Below, in pieces: positions 23,936-32,113 of a DNA stretch of 64,000 bases. The notes under the pieces were generated by a model. The model ran no database searches, was not told the DNA's origin, and worked only from the letters and a program-made list of their open reading frames with translations. Position 1 is the first letter of the stretch; the number at the start of each line of letters is the position of its first letter. Source of the DNA: JAFAHD01 sp963772515 (GTDB taxonomy: Bacteria; Vulcanimicrobiota; Vulcanimicrobiia; Eremiobacterales; Eremiobacteraceae); the NCBI GenBank assembly GCA_963772515.1, contig CAVYXC010000002.1, forward strand, positions 124,001 through 188,000. The letters are read 5' to 3'. A program made the translations under genes and the position numbers.

Positions 23936-24408
23936 AGTTGAAATCGGTGACGCGGCTCTTGATCAAACCGCCGGCGTAGTTGGCGTTGAATTGATTGGCC
24001 ATAGCGACCTGTTGGGAGTGCGACTCGGTGCCAATCGTCGTCGGGTCACATTAGGGGCGCGTACTTGGGAACGATAGCGCCGTCGGCCAGAATAGTGGCC
24101 TCCAAGTCCTTACCTTGCATAGCGATGGTCCTGACTGTCATCGCGTTTGTTCCTGGGGGAAGTGTCTGGACGGCTGTGCCGGTGGCATGCGCGCTACTGA
24201 CCGCGTACAGGGCGTCGATATGCAGCGTCAACGTGGTGACCGTGCCGTTGGCGAGCGCCCTCGTCTGCTCGACCTGAGCGCGCATGTACGCCGGTATGTC
24301 GCCCAGGGGCGTCTAGATCGTGCTCTTAAGCGTGTAGACGAGCTGATCGCCAACTGCGCGGCCGGCGGCGAAAGCCGGCGTCGCGACGAAAGCCACGATG
24401 ATAGATTT
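23936..24408 (-). pseudogene. Decayed gene for an exported protein
   Basis: Read on the minus strand, one continuous product can be traced. A signal-peptide-like start (KSIIVAFVATPAFAAGRAVG, then DQLVYTLKSTI) is interrupted by TAG at 24313-24315. The same frame then runs from TPLGDIPAYMRAQVEQ to VPKYAPLM and ends at 24046. A one-base shift there continues sense as TIGTESHSQQVAMANQFNAN and GGLIKSRVTDFN to a stop at 23936. No good start codon is present. Two lesions in about 155 codons indicate a pseudogene, or low sequence quality at this spot. Function unknown. Confidence 0.6.
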
Positions 24409-24420
24409 GTAAATGCAGTG

Positions 24421-24905
24421 TAGAAGAGATATAGGTAGGGTAGCTCTACCTAGAAAAAGGAAGGCTAAATCGCGGGGATCGGCGAAATTAAGGAGAGAGA
24501 TAGATAAAGGAAAAGCTAAAATAGACAAAGAGAATGAAGGGAAGAGGGGAAGGTATATATAAGGGATACCTCGCAATGGCGCCGAAACTAACCCCCAGGA
24601 CACGCATGGTTGGAGGAAAGAAAGAGGCTACGAAAAAAGAGACGAAAGGACGAAAAGAAGGAAGGAAGGACGAGCTAGACCAGTAGCGGGCTGAGAACAA
24701 CAGGGCCGACGGCGGACAAGGATCGACTGTACTGGTGTCGGGCGACGCAGGCATCGGCAGACTCGACCCTCGACGAGTGGAGAGCGTGGCCACGAGCGCA
24801 AAGCGAGCATCGGCCTGGGCGACTGTTTGGATATGCCCAAGCGCCCTACGCCCCGTCGTCGACGCGCTGCGCGACGCGCGGCGACTATTCGGCGCAAGTG
24901 TCCGC
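24421..24905. other. Non-coding, purine-rich low-complexity stretch
   Basis: This 485-base stretch holds no convincing gene. Bases about 24450-24690 are strongly purine-rich on the plus strand (runs such as GGAAGGAAGGA and AAGAAAG) and much more A-rich than the surroundings. A small hairpin (AGGTAG/CTACCT, about 24433-24452) lies at the left edge. From about 24700 the composition returns to GC-rich, with fragments resembling nothing recognisable. It sits directly beside the pseudogene, which suggests an eroded region or an assembly join. Confidence 0.55.
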
Positions 24906-24908
24906 AAG

Positions 24909-26405
24909 CTACTCGGGTTTTTGCAGGGGGAAGAGCAGCACGTCGCGGATCGAGCGCTCGCCGGTCAGCAGCATCACCAGCCGGTCGATCCCACTGCCAA
25001 GCCCACCCGTCGGCGGCATGCCGTACTCAAGCGCGTGCACGTAGTCCCAATCGGGTTCCGGCGCTTCTTGGTCGCCGCGCGCGCGTTCGGCCGCCTGCAC
25101 CTCGAACCGCTTGCGCTGATCGTCGGGATCGTTGAGCTCTGAAAACGCGTTGACGATCTCCATGTGGCCGATGAACAGCTCGAAGCGTTCCACCAGTTCT
25201 GAGTCGTCGGCGCGGCGCTTGGCCAGCGGCGAGAGCACGACCGGGAAATCGGTGACGAAGGTCGGGTTGATCAGATGCGGCTCGGCGACCGCTTCGAAGA
25301 TCTTGTCGATGACGTGCGCGTGGCTGCCGCCGGAGTCGATCTTGAGCTTCAGCTTCGCGGCGGCCTCGCGTGCGCGCTTCTCATGGAGCACGTCGGCGCG
25401 GGAGAGCCCGCCCCATGTCTCCAGCGCTTCAAGGTAGGCGATCCGAGCGAAGGGCCGCTCCAAAATGATCGTTTCGCCGATAATCTGATGTTCGCCGCGC
25501 ACCCCGGCCACCGCGGCCAAGTGCAAAATCCAATCCTCGGACAGCTCCATCATCGTGTTCACGTCGCCGTATGCTTGATACAGCTCGAGCATGGTGAACT
25601 CGGGATTGTGCGTGCGGTCCACGCCCTCGTTGCGGAAGATGCGCCCGATCTCGTAGACCTTCTCGATGCCGCCGACGATGCAGCGCTTGAGGTTGAGCTC
25701 GGTCGCGATGCGCATCTGCAGCGGGATGTCGAGCGCGTGCGAATGCGTGACGAACGGGCGCGCGTTGGCGCCGCCGGCGATCGATAGCAAGACGGGGGTC
25801 TCAACCTCGACGAAGCCGCGATCGTCGAGATAGCGCCTGGTCGCGGCGACGAGCCGGCTGCGCAGCAGCATCGTCTCGAGCACCGGACGGTTGACGATCA
25901 GGTCGACGTAGCGCCGCCGGTAGCGCGCCTCGTGATCGGTGAGTCCATGCCACTTTTCCGGCAGCGGGCGCAGCGACTTGGCGAGCACGGCGACGTGCTT
26001 GACGGCGATCGTTAGCTCGCCGGTCTTGGTGACGAAAGGCTCGCCCTCGACGCCGACGATGTCACCGCGGTCAAGCGTCTCGGCCATCGCGAAGTCGTCG
26101 CCCAGCGCATCGGCGCGCAGGTAGATCTGGATGCGGCCCGACTGATCGGATATGTCGGAGAACACCGCCTTCTTGCCCATCCAGCGCACGGTGCCCAGTC
26201 TCCCGGCGGCGCTGACCTTCGCCTGCGCGTGCTCGCCTGCTTTGAGCCCCTCGAAAGTCTCGTGCAGCTGGCGCGCGTCGTGCGTGCGTCCGAACGACGT
26301 GATCGCGAACGGATCGCGGTCGAATGAACGGAGCGCGTCGAGCTTGGCTCGACGCGCCTTGATGAGTTCGGCCTCGGTCGAACCGAGGTCGTGGTCGTCG
26401 CTCAA
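24909..26405 (-). CDS. lysS: Lysyl-tRNA synthetase, class II
   Basis: A 498-residue LysRS with an N-terminal OB-fold anticodon-binding domain (about 60-160) and a class II catalytic core. Motif 2 reads YEIGRIFRNEG, followed by HNPEFTMLELYQAYGD; motif 3 is GLGSGIDRLVMLLTG. It charges tRNA-Lys. The start overlaps the greA stop by four bases, so the two are co-expressed. Confidence 0.96.
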   Translation of the reverse strand: MSDDHDLGSTEAELIKARRAKLDALRSFDRDPFAITSFGRTHDARQLHETFEGLKAGEHAQAKVSAAGRLGTVRWMGKKAVFSDISDQSGRIQIYLRADALGDDFAMAETLDRGDIVGVEGEPFVTKTGELTIAVKHVAVLAKSLRPLPEKWHGLTDHEARYRRRYVDLIVNRPVLETMLLRSRLVAATRRYLDDRGFVEVETPVLLSIAGGANARPFVTHSHALDIPLQMRIATELNLKRCIVGGIEKVYEIGRIFRNEGVDRTHNPEFTMLELYQAYGDVNTMMELSEDWILHLAAVAGVRGEHQIIGETIILERPFARIAYLEALETWGGLSRADVLHEKRAREAAAKLKLKIDSGGSHAHVIDKIFEAVAEPHLINPTFVTDFPVVLSPLAKRRADDSELVERFELFIGHMEIVNAFSELNDPDDQRKRFEVQAAERARGDQEAPEPDWDYVHALEYGMPPTGGLGSGIDRLVMLLTGERSIRDVLLFPLQKPE

Positions 26406-26908
26406 CGCGCTTTCGCTTTGCCGCTCTTACGATTCGCCTTGATCGAGATGATCTTGAGCTGCACGTCGCCACTCGGCGTCGACGCCGTCACGGTCTGACC
26501 GGGCTTGGCGCCGATGAGCGCCGTGCCGATCGGTGATTCGTTGGAGATCTTCGCATGCAGCGGATCGCTCTCGGCGCTGCCGACGATCGTGTACTCGCCT
26601 TCGAAGCCGCTGGTCAAATTCTTGACCTTGACGGTGCTCGCCAAGTGCACTTCGTCCGCGCCGCCCTCGCCCTCGACGATGATCTTGGCATTGCGGATCA
26701 TCGTCTCGAGCTTCATGATGCGGCCTTCGATGAAGGCTTGCTCCTGCTTGGCGTCTTCGTATTCCGCGTTTTCGGAGATGTCGCCGAATTCTTTGGCCTG
26801 GCGGATGCGGTCGTTCACCTCTTTGCGATGGACGGTCTTGAGCTCGTCGAGCTCAGCCTCCAGTTTCTTCAACCCATCGGCGGTCAGTACGGTCTCTTTC
26901 TCTTGCAT
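26402..26908 (-). CDS. greA: Transcription elongation factor GreA
   Basis: A 168-residue GreA with an N-terminal coiled coil, the acidic tip DISENAEYEDAKQEQ, and a C-terminal domain with ISNESPIGTALIG. It rescues backtracked RNA polymerase by stimulating transcript cleavage. It sits between the 'quinate 5-dehydrogenase'-type gene and lysS in one co-directional run. Confidence 0.95.
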   Translation of the reverse strand: MQEKETVLTADGLKKLEAELDELKTVHRKEVNDRIRQAKEFGDISENAEYEDAKQEQAFIEGRIMKLETMIRNAKIIVEGEGGADEVHLASTVKVKNLTSGFEGEYTIVGSAESDPLHAKISNESPIGTALIGAKPGQTVTASTPSGDVQLKIISIKANRKSGKAKAR

Positions 26909-27834
26909 TATGTCCTTTCAAGTGCGGGGAAGGTCTCGACCCGAGGCGCGAACCTCAGCTCGTGCAGTAGGCGCAGGTAATCGTCTTCGCTCACGTCTTC
27001 CCAACGCTTGCCGAGCAGCGCGAGCAGCGCCGCTTCCATCACGTTGGTGCCAAACGAGCGTCCGCCGAGGTTCGGCGTGCTGGTCACAAGCCGGGCTGCG
27101 CCGCGCTCGCGCAGTTCGTCGACGTTGGCTTGCGTCACGGTGTTGGTGAGGATGGTCTTGCCGCGCAGATCGTCCGGCATGTGCTGGCGGATGAAGTGGA
27201 AGTCGCCGGCGATCACGTCCGCGGCCGCGTAGTAATGTGAGAACTTCGCCTCGGGCTCGGGCGGCTTCTCCTGTTTCTTGCCGGTGGGATAGAAGAACTG
27301 GAACGGCAGCTTGCACGCGTCGGGAAGATATTTCTCGGCGAGCGCCTCGAATTCTGGCAGCGATGTCACCGGCTTGTCGACCCCGAGGGCGAAGATGAAG
27401 TCGCCGAACGTCACGCGAGCGCCGGCCTCGACGAGTGCCTGCGCCATCCCGAAGCGGTCGAGCGCGCTGACCATGAGCACCGGCAGACCGCGAAAGTCGA
27501 TGACGCCGTCCGATTGCAGCCGGAGCACCGTCTCGCGCTCCAACGTGTTCTTCAGACCGCTGCCGTCTACGACCGGCGTGATCTTGACCGCCTCGAGCAT
27601 GCGCAGCCCGTCGCGCAGCGCGTAGCGTTTCTTGCCGGCGTAAAGGTAGACGTCGATGCCGCCGAGCCCGATCGCGTCGACGGTGCCATCCAGCTCGCGC
27701 AGCTTGGCGATCGCACGATCGAGCGAACCGTCAAAACCGATGCGGTTGATGTCGAAGCGCTCGCCGAGCCACTCCACTTCGACGCGGTGATCGCGCGTCG
27801 ACGAGCCGAGACTGACCGAGACTATCCTCTTCAT
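26908..27834 (-). CDS. Conserved 'quinate 5-dehydrogenase'-type protein
   Basis: A 308-residue protein beginning MKRIVSVSLGSSTRDHRVEV, with GLGGIDVYLYAGKKRY, GSGLKNTLER and GRSFGTNVMEAALLALLGK. I recognise this as a family usually annotated quinate 5-dehydrogenase, but it shows no clear Rossmann dehydrogenase motif and I would not trust the activity. Its ATG overlaps the stop of the acyl-ACP-reductase-like gene by four bases, so the two probably act together. Its stop shares a base with the greA start. Confidence 0.75.
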   Translation of the reverse strand: MKRIVSVSLGSSTRDHRVEVEWLGERFDINRIGFDGSLDRAIAKLRELDGTVDAIGLGGIDVYLYAGKKRYALRDGLRMLEAVKITPVVDGSGLKNTLERETVLRLQSDGVIDFRGLPVLMVSALDRFGMAQALVEAGARVTFGDFIFALGVDKPVTSLPEFEALAEKYLPDACKLPFQFFYPTGKKQEKPPEPEAKFSHYYAAADVIAGDFHFIRQHMPDDLRGKTILTNTVTQANVDELRERGAARLVTSTPNLGGRSFGTNVMEAALLALLGKRWEDVSEDDYLRLLHELRFAPRVETFPALERT

Positions 27835-28989
27835 CGCGTGCGTGCCGTTCGACTGGAAATTGCGGCGCCGTTGCCGGCAGCATTCACGGCCGCAGGCACC
27901 GCCGCTGCCGCCCGCGCCGCGAGCGCGGCCTCGCGCGTGCGAGCGATCTGCTCGTCGCTCACCGGTTTGTCGAACGCGCGCATGCTGGCGAGCTTGAAGC
28001 CGTGCTTGTCGGCGAGGCGCTCGATCTCGAGCACCTTGTCGAGGTGGATGCCGCGGCCCAGCGAGTAGTTGACGAACTTGTCCTCAAGCGTGAGGATCAT
28101 GGTCTCCGACATGCAGGCGAGCGCCGTGCGCGGCGGTAGGCCGAAGTCGAAATTGAAATTCGGCTCGCCCGGCACGAGGATGTTGCCGCCTTCGCTGACC
28201 AGCACGTCGGGCCGTTCCGTTGCGACGCGTCGCGAGACGTCGTGCGGCAGCGAGACTTCGCTGATCACCGCACCCGGGCGCAGATCTTCGGGCTCGACGA
28301 TCGCCGAGACCGCCGAGGTCGCGGTGAGCACGAGGTCCGCGGAGCGCACCGCCTCGCGGATGTCAGTGGTCCAGTCCAGCGCCGCGCTGACGTGCGGTTG
28401 CATGGCGTGAGCGAGATTCTTCAAACGCGTCGCGTTGCGTGCGGCCAAGCGTCACGCGGGCGACCTTGTTGCCCAGGATCTGCGCGCACGCGGAACCGAT
28501 GCTGCCGGTCGCGCCGATGACGACCGCGGATGCGCTCGGCAGATCGATGTCCAGCTCGTGCGCGGCGCGATACAAACTTTGGATGCCCGAGGCGATGGTG
28601 TACGAATTGCCCGTCGTGATAGCGATGCCGGGAACCGTCTCAGCCAGCGTGATGCCGCCGTCGCCGACGACCGACGAGAAGCCGCCCAGACCGAAGATGC
28701 CGCACCCGAGCTGCTTGGCGAGGTCGGCGGCGCCGACGAGGCGGTTCATGATGTCCGCGCGCGGCAGCTCGAGCCACTGCTCGGGCATGAGCGGCACGCC
28801 GATGAAATGGCCGGTGATCTCTTCCCCGGTCGATGCGCTGCGCACCCCGACGATGTCCGATACGCGATAGGGCGGGATCCATTCCAGGATCTTCTTTATG
28901 ATGGGCCGGCCTTTGCCGACCGCGCCCGGGTCGTAGCGCTCGACGTCATCGTAGGACAGCGGGTGGACCAGGAAACCGAACTTGCGCAA
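27831..28989 (-). CDS. Acyl-ACP reductase (AAR)-like oxidoreductase, one-base frameshift
   Basis: Two frames join into a protein of about 385 residues that follows the layout of cyanobacterial acyl-ACP reductase. The N-terminal part has GHFIGVPLMPEQW, GIFGLGGFSSVVGD and TTGNSYTIASG; a Rossmann motif VVIGATGSIGSACAQIL comes next; and a conserved Cys lies in LACMSETMILTLEDKF, matching the AAR catalytic Cys region. AAR reduces acyl-ACP to fatty aldehyde with NADPH. The frame breaks at VARVTL near 28448, where one extra base shifts it; downstream it continues AARNATRLKNLAHAM. The TTG start at 28989 is uncertain. Confidence 0.7.
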
Positions 28990-29012
28990 TGGAGGGCTAA
29001 CCTCTGGAAGAG

Positions 29013-29033
29013 CCCGGTCGCAAAGCGGCCGGG
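29013..29033 (-). terminator. Hairpin downstream of the SRPBCC gene
   Basis: Arms CCCGGTCGC (29013-29021) and GCGGCCGGG (29025-29033) pair with one G-U across a three-base loop, followed on the minus strand by CTCTTCC. It lies between the SRPBCC gene and the AAR-like gene. The weak T-tract leaves attenuation as an alternative to termination. Confidence 0.35.
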
Positions 29034-29075
29034 TCGGTTCTTCTGCGTTTCGAAGAAGGGGACGAGCGCTCCTTT

Positions 29076-29100
29076 GGAGCGCTCGAGTTTACTCGACCGG
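29076..29100 (-). repeat. Palindromic repeat (family member 2)
   Basis: On the minus strand: CCGGTCGAGTAAACTCGA followed by GCGCTCC. The palindrome contains the TAA stop of the SRPBCC gene. It is oriented outward, opposite to the copy at 29572-29595 on the other side of that gene. Confidence 0.7.
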
Positions 29101-29538
29101 TGAGCTCTTCTCTGCGCGCGTCTTGAGCGCGGTCAGCATCATGAGCGAGTTCTCTTCGACCTTCTTGCGCAACGTCGGACCGATCAGCTCGGCCAGGGTC
29201 GGCACGCCGAAGTCATAGTCGACGCCGAGCACGACGTGCGTGACGCCGTCGCGTTCCTCGAACGTCCACGCGCCTTCGAACTTGTCGAGATCGCCCTCGA
29301 TGAGCCGGTAGTCGATGCGCGCCCGCGCGTCGTCGAACACGTCCACTTCGGTCCACTCGATCGGCGCTTCTTCGACTAACGTCTTCCAACGCGTCGTCGT
29401 GCTGCTGCCGTCGCGGCGCAGGACTTTGACCGACTCGACGTCCGGCATGAACTCGGGGTAGCGCTCCATGTCCTTGGCGAGCTCGTAGATGACGCGCGCG
29501 GGCGCGGCGATGTCGATCGCGGTTTCTACATAGGGCAT
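29089..29538 (-). CDS. SRPBCC/START-like lipid-binding or cyclase-like protein
   Basis: A 149-residue single-domain protein of the SRPBCC superfamily, closest in look to coenzyme-Q-binding (COQ10) and aromatase/cyclase-like members: VETAIDIAAPARVIYELAKD, MERYPEFMPDVESVKVL and LVVEEAP-type strands. These proteins bind hydrophobic ligands in a helix-grip cavity. It lies between the aminotransferase and AAR-like genes, so binding of an acyl or aldehyde intermediate is conceivable. Outward-facing copies of a palindromic repeat lie on both sides. Confidence 0.82.
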   Translation of the reverse strand: MPYVETAIDIAAPARVIYELAKDMERYPEFMPDVESVKVLRRDGSSTTTRWKTLVEEAPIEWTEVDVFDDARARIDYRLIEGDLDKFEGAWTFEERDGVTHVVLGVDYDFGVPTLAELIGPTLRKKVEENSLMMLTALKTRAEKSSPVE

Positions 29539-29571
29539 GGATCGATGTGCGTTCCCCGCGAGTGCGTAAAA

Positions 29572-29595
29572 CGGCCGAGTAAACTCGGCCGCTCC
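29572..29595 (+). repeat. Palindromic repeat (family member 3)
   Basis: A perfect palindrome, CGGCCGAGT-AA-ACTCGGCCG (29572-29591), followed by CTCC. It lies in the 70-base gap between the aminotransferase stop and the SRPBCC start. Confidence 0.7.
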
Positions 29596-29608
29596 AAAGC
29601 GACGCTCG

Positions 29609-30865
29609 TCAGTTGGTTCGTGCCAGCTCCCCGAGTTTTTCCTTCGCCTTGACCACTCCTTGTCCGAGCAGTGCTAGCGCCTCGTCGATCTCGTCTTTGG
29701 TCACGATGAGGGGAGGCTCGAGGCGGATGACCTTTTGCTGATTGAGCGTGTATGCCGCGGTGAGTCCGAGCTTGAGGCACTCGGGGATGATGACGCCGCC
29801 ATAGCCTTCGTTGGTGAGCTCCACGCCGACGACGAGCCCGCGCCCGCGCACCTGCGCGATGACGTCGGGATGACGCGCCATCAATTGGCTGGCGCGATCG
29901 AGCAGGTACGCGCCCATATCGCGCGAGCGCTGCACGAGACCCTCTTCTTCGAGCACCTGCAGCGCCGCCAACCCCGCGGTGCACGCCAGCGGATTGCCGC
30001 CGAAGGTCGAGGTGTGGAGCAGCGGCGCGTGGCCGAACGCGCGCATCCACACGTCGTGCCGCGTGATCGTCGCGCCGATCGGCACGACGCCGCCCGACAG
30101 GCCTTTGGCGGCTGCGATGATGTCGGGCACGACGCCGTCATGATCGACGCCCCACAGATAGCCGGTACGTCCGAGGCCTGTCTGCACTTCGTCGGCGATG
30201 AACAACGCGCCGTGCGTATCGCACAGGTCGCGCACGCCGCGCAGATACCCGTCGGGCGGCACCATGACACCGCCTTCGCACTGCACCGGCTCGACGATGA
30301 ATGCCGCCGCGCCAGGGAGCACCCGGTCGAGCGCGTCCAGATCGCCGAACGGCACGTGGCAGAACTCAGGCACCAGCGGTTTGAACGAATCCTTGAGCAG
30401 GTCGCGGCCGGTGGCGGTGAGGCTGCCCATCGTCTTGCCGTGAAACGCGTTGTGCGTGGCGACGATCATCGTACGCTTGGTCGACAAACGCGCCGTCTTG
30501 AGCGCCGCTTCGACCGCTTCGGTGCCGCTGTTCGAGAAGAAACTGATCTGCAGGTCGCCAGGCGCGATGCGCGCGAGCTCTTTGGCCAGCGCAGCGGTCT
30601 TGGCGTTGAAGAACACGCGCGACGAGAGCGCCATGTGCTCGAGCTGTGCGCGCACGGCCGCCACGACTTTCGGATGCATGTAGCCCAGCGTGAATACGCC
30701 GTAGCCGCCGCAGAAATCGAGATACGACTTGCCATTCTCGTCGTAGATGCGGACGCCGCGCGACTCGGTCTCCACGGTCGCGCCGGCGAGCTTCATGAAG
30801 CGGGCCAGCGGCGGATTGATATAATCCTTATAGGCGGCGTAGACGTCGTCGAAAGTTCCGCTCAT
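29609..30865 (-). CDS. Class III PLP-dependent aminotransferase
   Basis: A 418-residue enzyme of the ornithine/putrescine/acetylornithine aminotransferase class. The PLP phosphate motif is FFSNSGTEAVEAALKTAR, the cofactor Asp is in LFIADEVQTGLGRTG and the PLP lysine is in IIAAAKGLSGG. It transfers an amino group between an omega-amino compound and a keto acid, or works in reverse on an aldehyde. The substrate is not evident. It is followed by SRPBCC and AAR-like genes, which raises the possibility of an aldehyde-to-amine step. ATG 30865 is used; GTG 30871 is also in frame. Confidence 0.9.
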   Translation of the reverse strand: MSGTFDDVYAAYKDYINPPLARFMKLAGATVETESRGVRIYDENGKSYLDFCGGYGVFTLGYMHPKVVAAVRAQLEHMALSSRVFFNAKTAALAKELARIAPGDLQISFFSNSGTEAVEAALKTARLSTKRTMIVATHNAFHGKTMGSLTATGRDLLKDSFKPLVPEFCHVPFGDLDALDRVLPGAAAFIVEPVQCEGGVMVPPDGYLRGVRDLCDTHGALFIADEVQTGLGRTGYLWGVDHDGVVPDIIAAAKGLSGGVVPIGATITRHDVWMRAFGHAPLLHTSTFGGNPLACTAGLAALQVLEEEGLVQRSRDMGAYLLDRASQLMARHPDVIAQVRGRGLVVGVELTNEGYGGVIIPECLKLGLTAAYTLNQQKVIRLEPPLIVTKDEIDEALALLGQGVVKAKEKLGELARTN

Positions 30866-30934
30866 CAGCACATGGTTCTGCGGCGCAGCTGCCCCATCCC
30901 GCGGGGCAACGCACGGCTCACACGGTTGACGATT

Positions 30935-32014
30935 TCAGGCGAGTTTGGTCCCGCAGTTCCCGCAGAACTTCGCGCCGGTCGGATTCTCCTGGTGGCAGCT
31001 CGGGCACTCGACCGTTTGCACGACCGGTTTGCCGCATTCCGGGCAGAACTTCGAGCCCGCGGGGATCTTGGCCTGACAGTTCGGACAGGCGATCATCGCG
31101 ACAGCCGCGCCCGCGGCCGCGGCACTGCCGGCGGCTGCCGTGTTAGCGGCATTCGCTTGCGCCTGCTGCTGCATCGCAGCGTTGATCATGCCCGGCACAG
31201 CGAAACCGAGTCCGGCACCCATGCCGATGCCAGCGGCCGCGCCCGCGGCGCCGCCCGGATTCTGGGCGGCGTCCTCGAGCGACTTGGCCGCTTTGAACTG
31301 CATGTATTGGTTCATATTGCCGACGACGCCCATGCCGGTGCGCTCGTCGATGACTTTTTGCACGTCGTCCGGCGGCGTGATCGCGTTGATCAGAAAATCG
31401 ATCAGCTCGACGCCGTACTGCGCGAAATCGTCCTTGACGCGCGTCTTCGCCGCCGCGTCAAGCGCATCGTAGTATTTGGGCAGGTCGAGCACGCTCTTGA
31501 CGGTCTCACCGAGCAGGTTGTTCAGGCGCGACACGATGATGTTGCGGAAGAAATCCTGCAGCGAATCTTGCGTGTAGACGTTCTGCGTGCCGACGATCTT
31601 GTTGACGAACAGCTGCGCGTCGTTGACGCGCACGCTGAAGATGCCGTACGCGCGCAGGCGCACCATCGAGAACTCGGCATCGCGGAACACGATCGGCTCA
31701 GCCGTGCCCCAGTGCAGGTTCGTGAACACGTTCATGCTCACGAAGTAGACCTGCGATTGGAACGGCGATGTGCCGCCGAACGGGATCGACAAGAACTTCG
31801 TCAGGACCGGCATGTTCTGTGTCGACAGCGTGTAGCGACCGGGCGTGAACGTGTCGAGCGCGCGGCCGTCGCGGAAAAACACCGCGGCCTGGCTCTCTTG
31901 GACGATCAGCTGGCTGCCCCACTTGATGTCGGTGGAGCCTGCTTCGGGCCAGCGATGCACGATCTGCTGCCCGCTGTCGTCGAAGAATTCGATGACGGAA
32001 AGACCGAGTGCCAT
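30935..32014 (-). CDS. SPFH-domain protein with C-terminal double zinc ribbon
   Basis: A 359-residue protein. An N-terminal SPFH/virion-core-type domain (about 1-235, with GRALDTFTPGRYTLSTQNMP) is followed by a Gly/Ala/Gln-rich linker. Two zinc ribbons end the protein (CPNCQAKIPAGSKFCPECG and CPSCHQENPTGAKFCGNCG). Proteins of this type (YdjI-like) localise to membranes and have been linked to envelope stress and tellurite or phage-shock type responses. Its own function here is not known. Confidence 0.88.
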   Translation of the reverse strand: MALGLSVIEFFDDSGQQIVHRWPEAGSTDIKWGSQLIVQESQAAVFFRDGRALDTFTPGRYTLSTQNMPVLTKFLSIPFGGTSPFQSQVYFVSMNVFTNLHWGTAEPIVFRDAEFSMVRLRAYGIFSVRVNDAQLFVNKIVGTQNVYTQDSLQDFFRNIIVSRLNNLLGETVKSVLDLPKYYDALDAAAKTRVKDDFAQYGVELIDFLINAITPPDDVQKVIDERTGMGVVGNMNQYMQFKAAKSLEDAAQNPGGAAGAAAGIGMGAGLGFAVPGMINAAMQQQAQANAANTAAAGSAAAAGAAVAMIACPNCQAKIPAGSKFCPECGKPVVQTVECPSCHQENPTGAKFCGNCGTKLA

Positions 32015-32113
32015 GACTAGATACCTACCTCGCGCTCACGCCGTTTGAGTACAACGGTTCTACCTAGTAGCGTCGGCAGGTGTTTCAAGGGTCCGGAGTT
32101 GTTGTCCCGCGTC

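Noticed and set aside
24046..24285. Independent 79-residue gene
   Set aside because: It is the middle part of the pseudogene; sense continues on both sides across a stop and a frameshift.
24313..24603. Independent 96-residue minus-strand gene
   Set aside because: Its upstream half runs through the purine-rich tract, giving low-complexity Ser/Leu/Phe/Pro residues; only the last 37 codons belong to the pseudogene.
29735..32020. A 761-codon plus-strand frame
   Set aside because: Antisense to the aminotransferase and SPFH genes; no recognisable motif, and composition rich in Arg/Asp/His as expected for a mirror frame.
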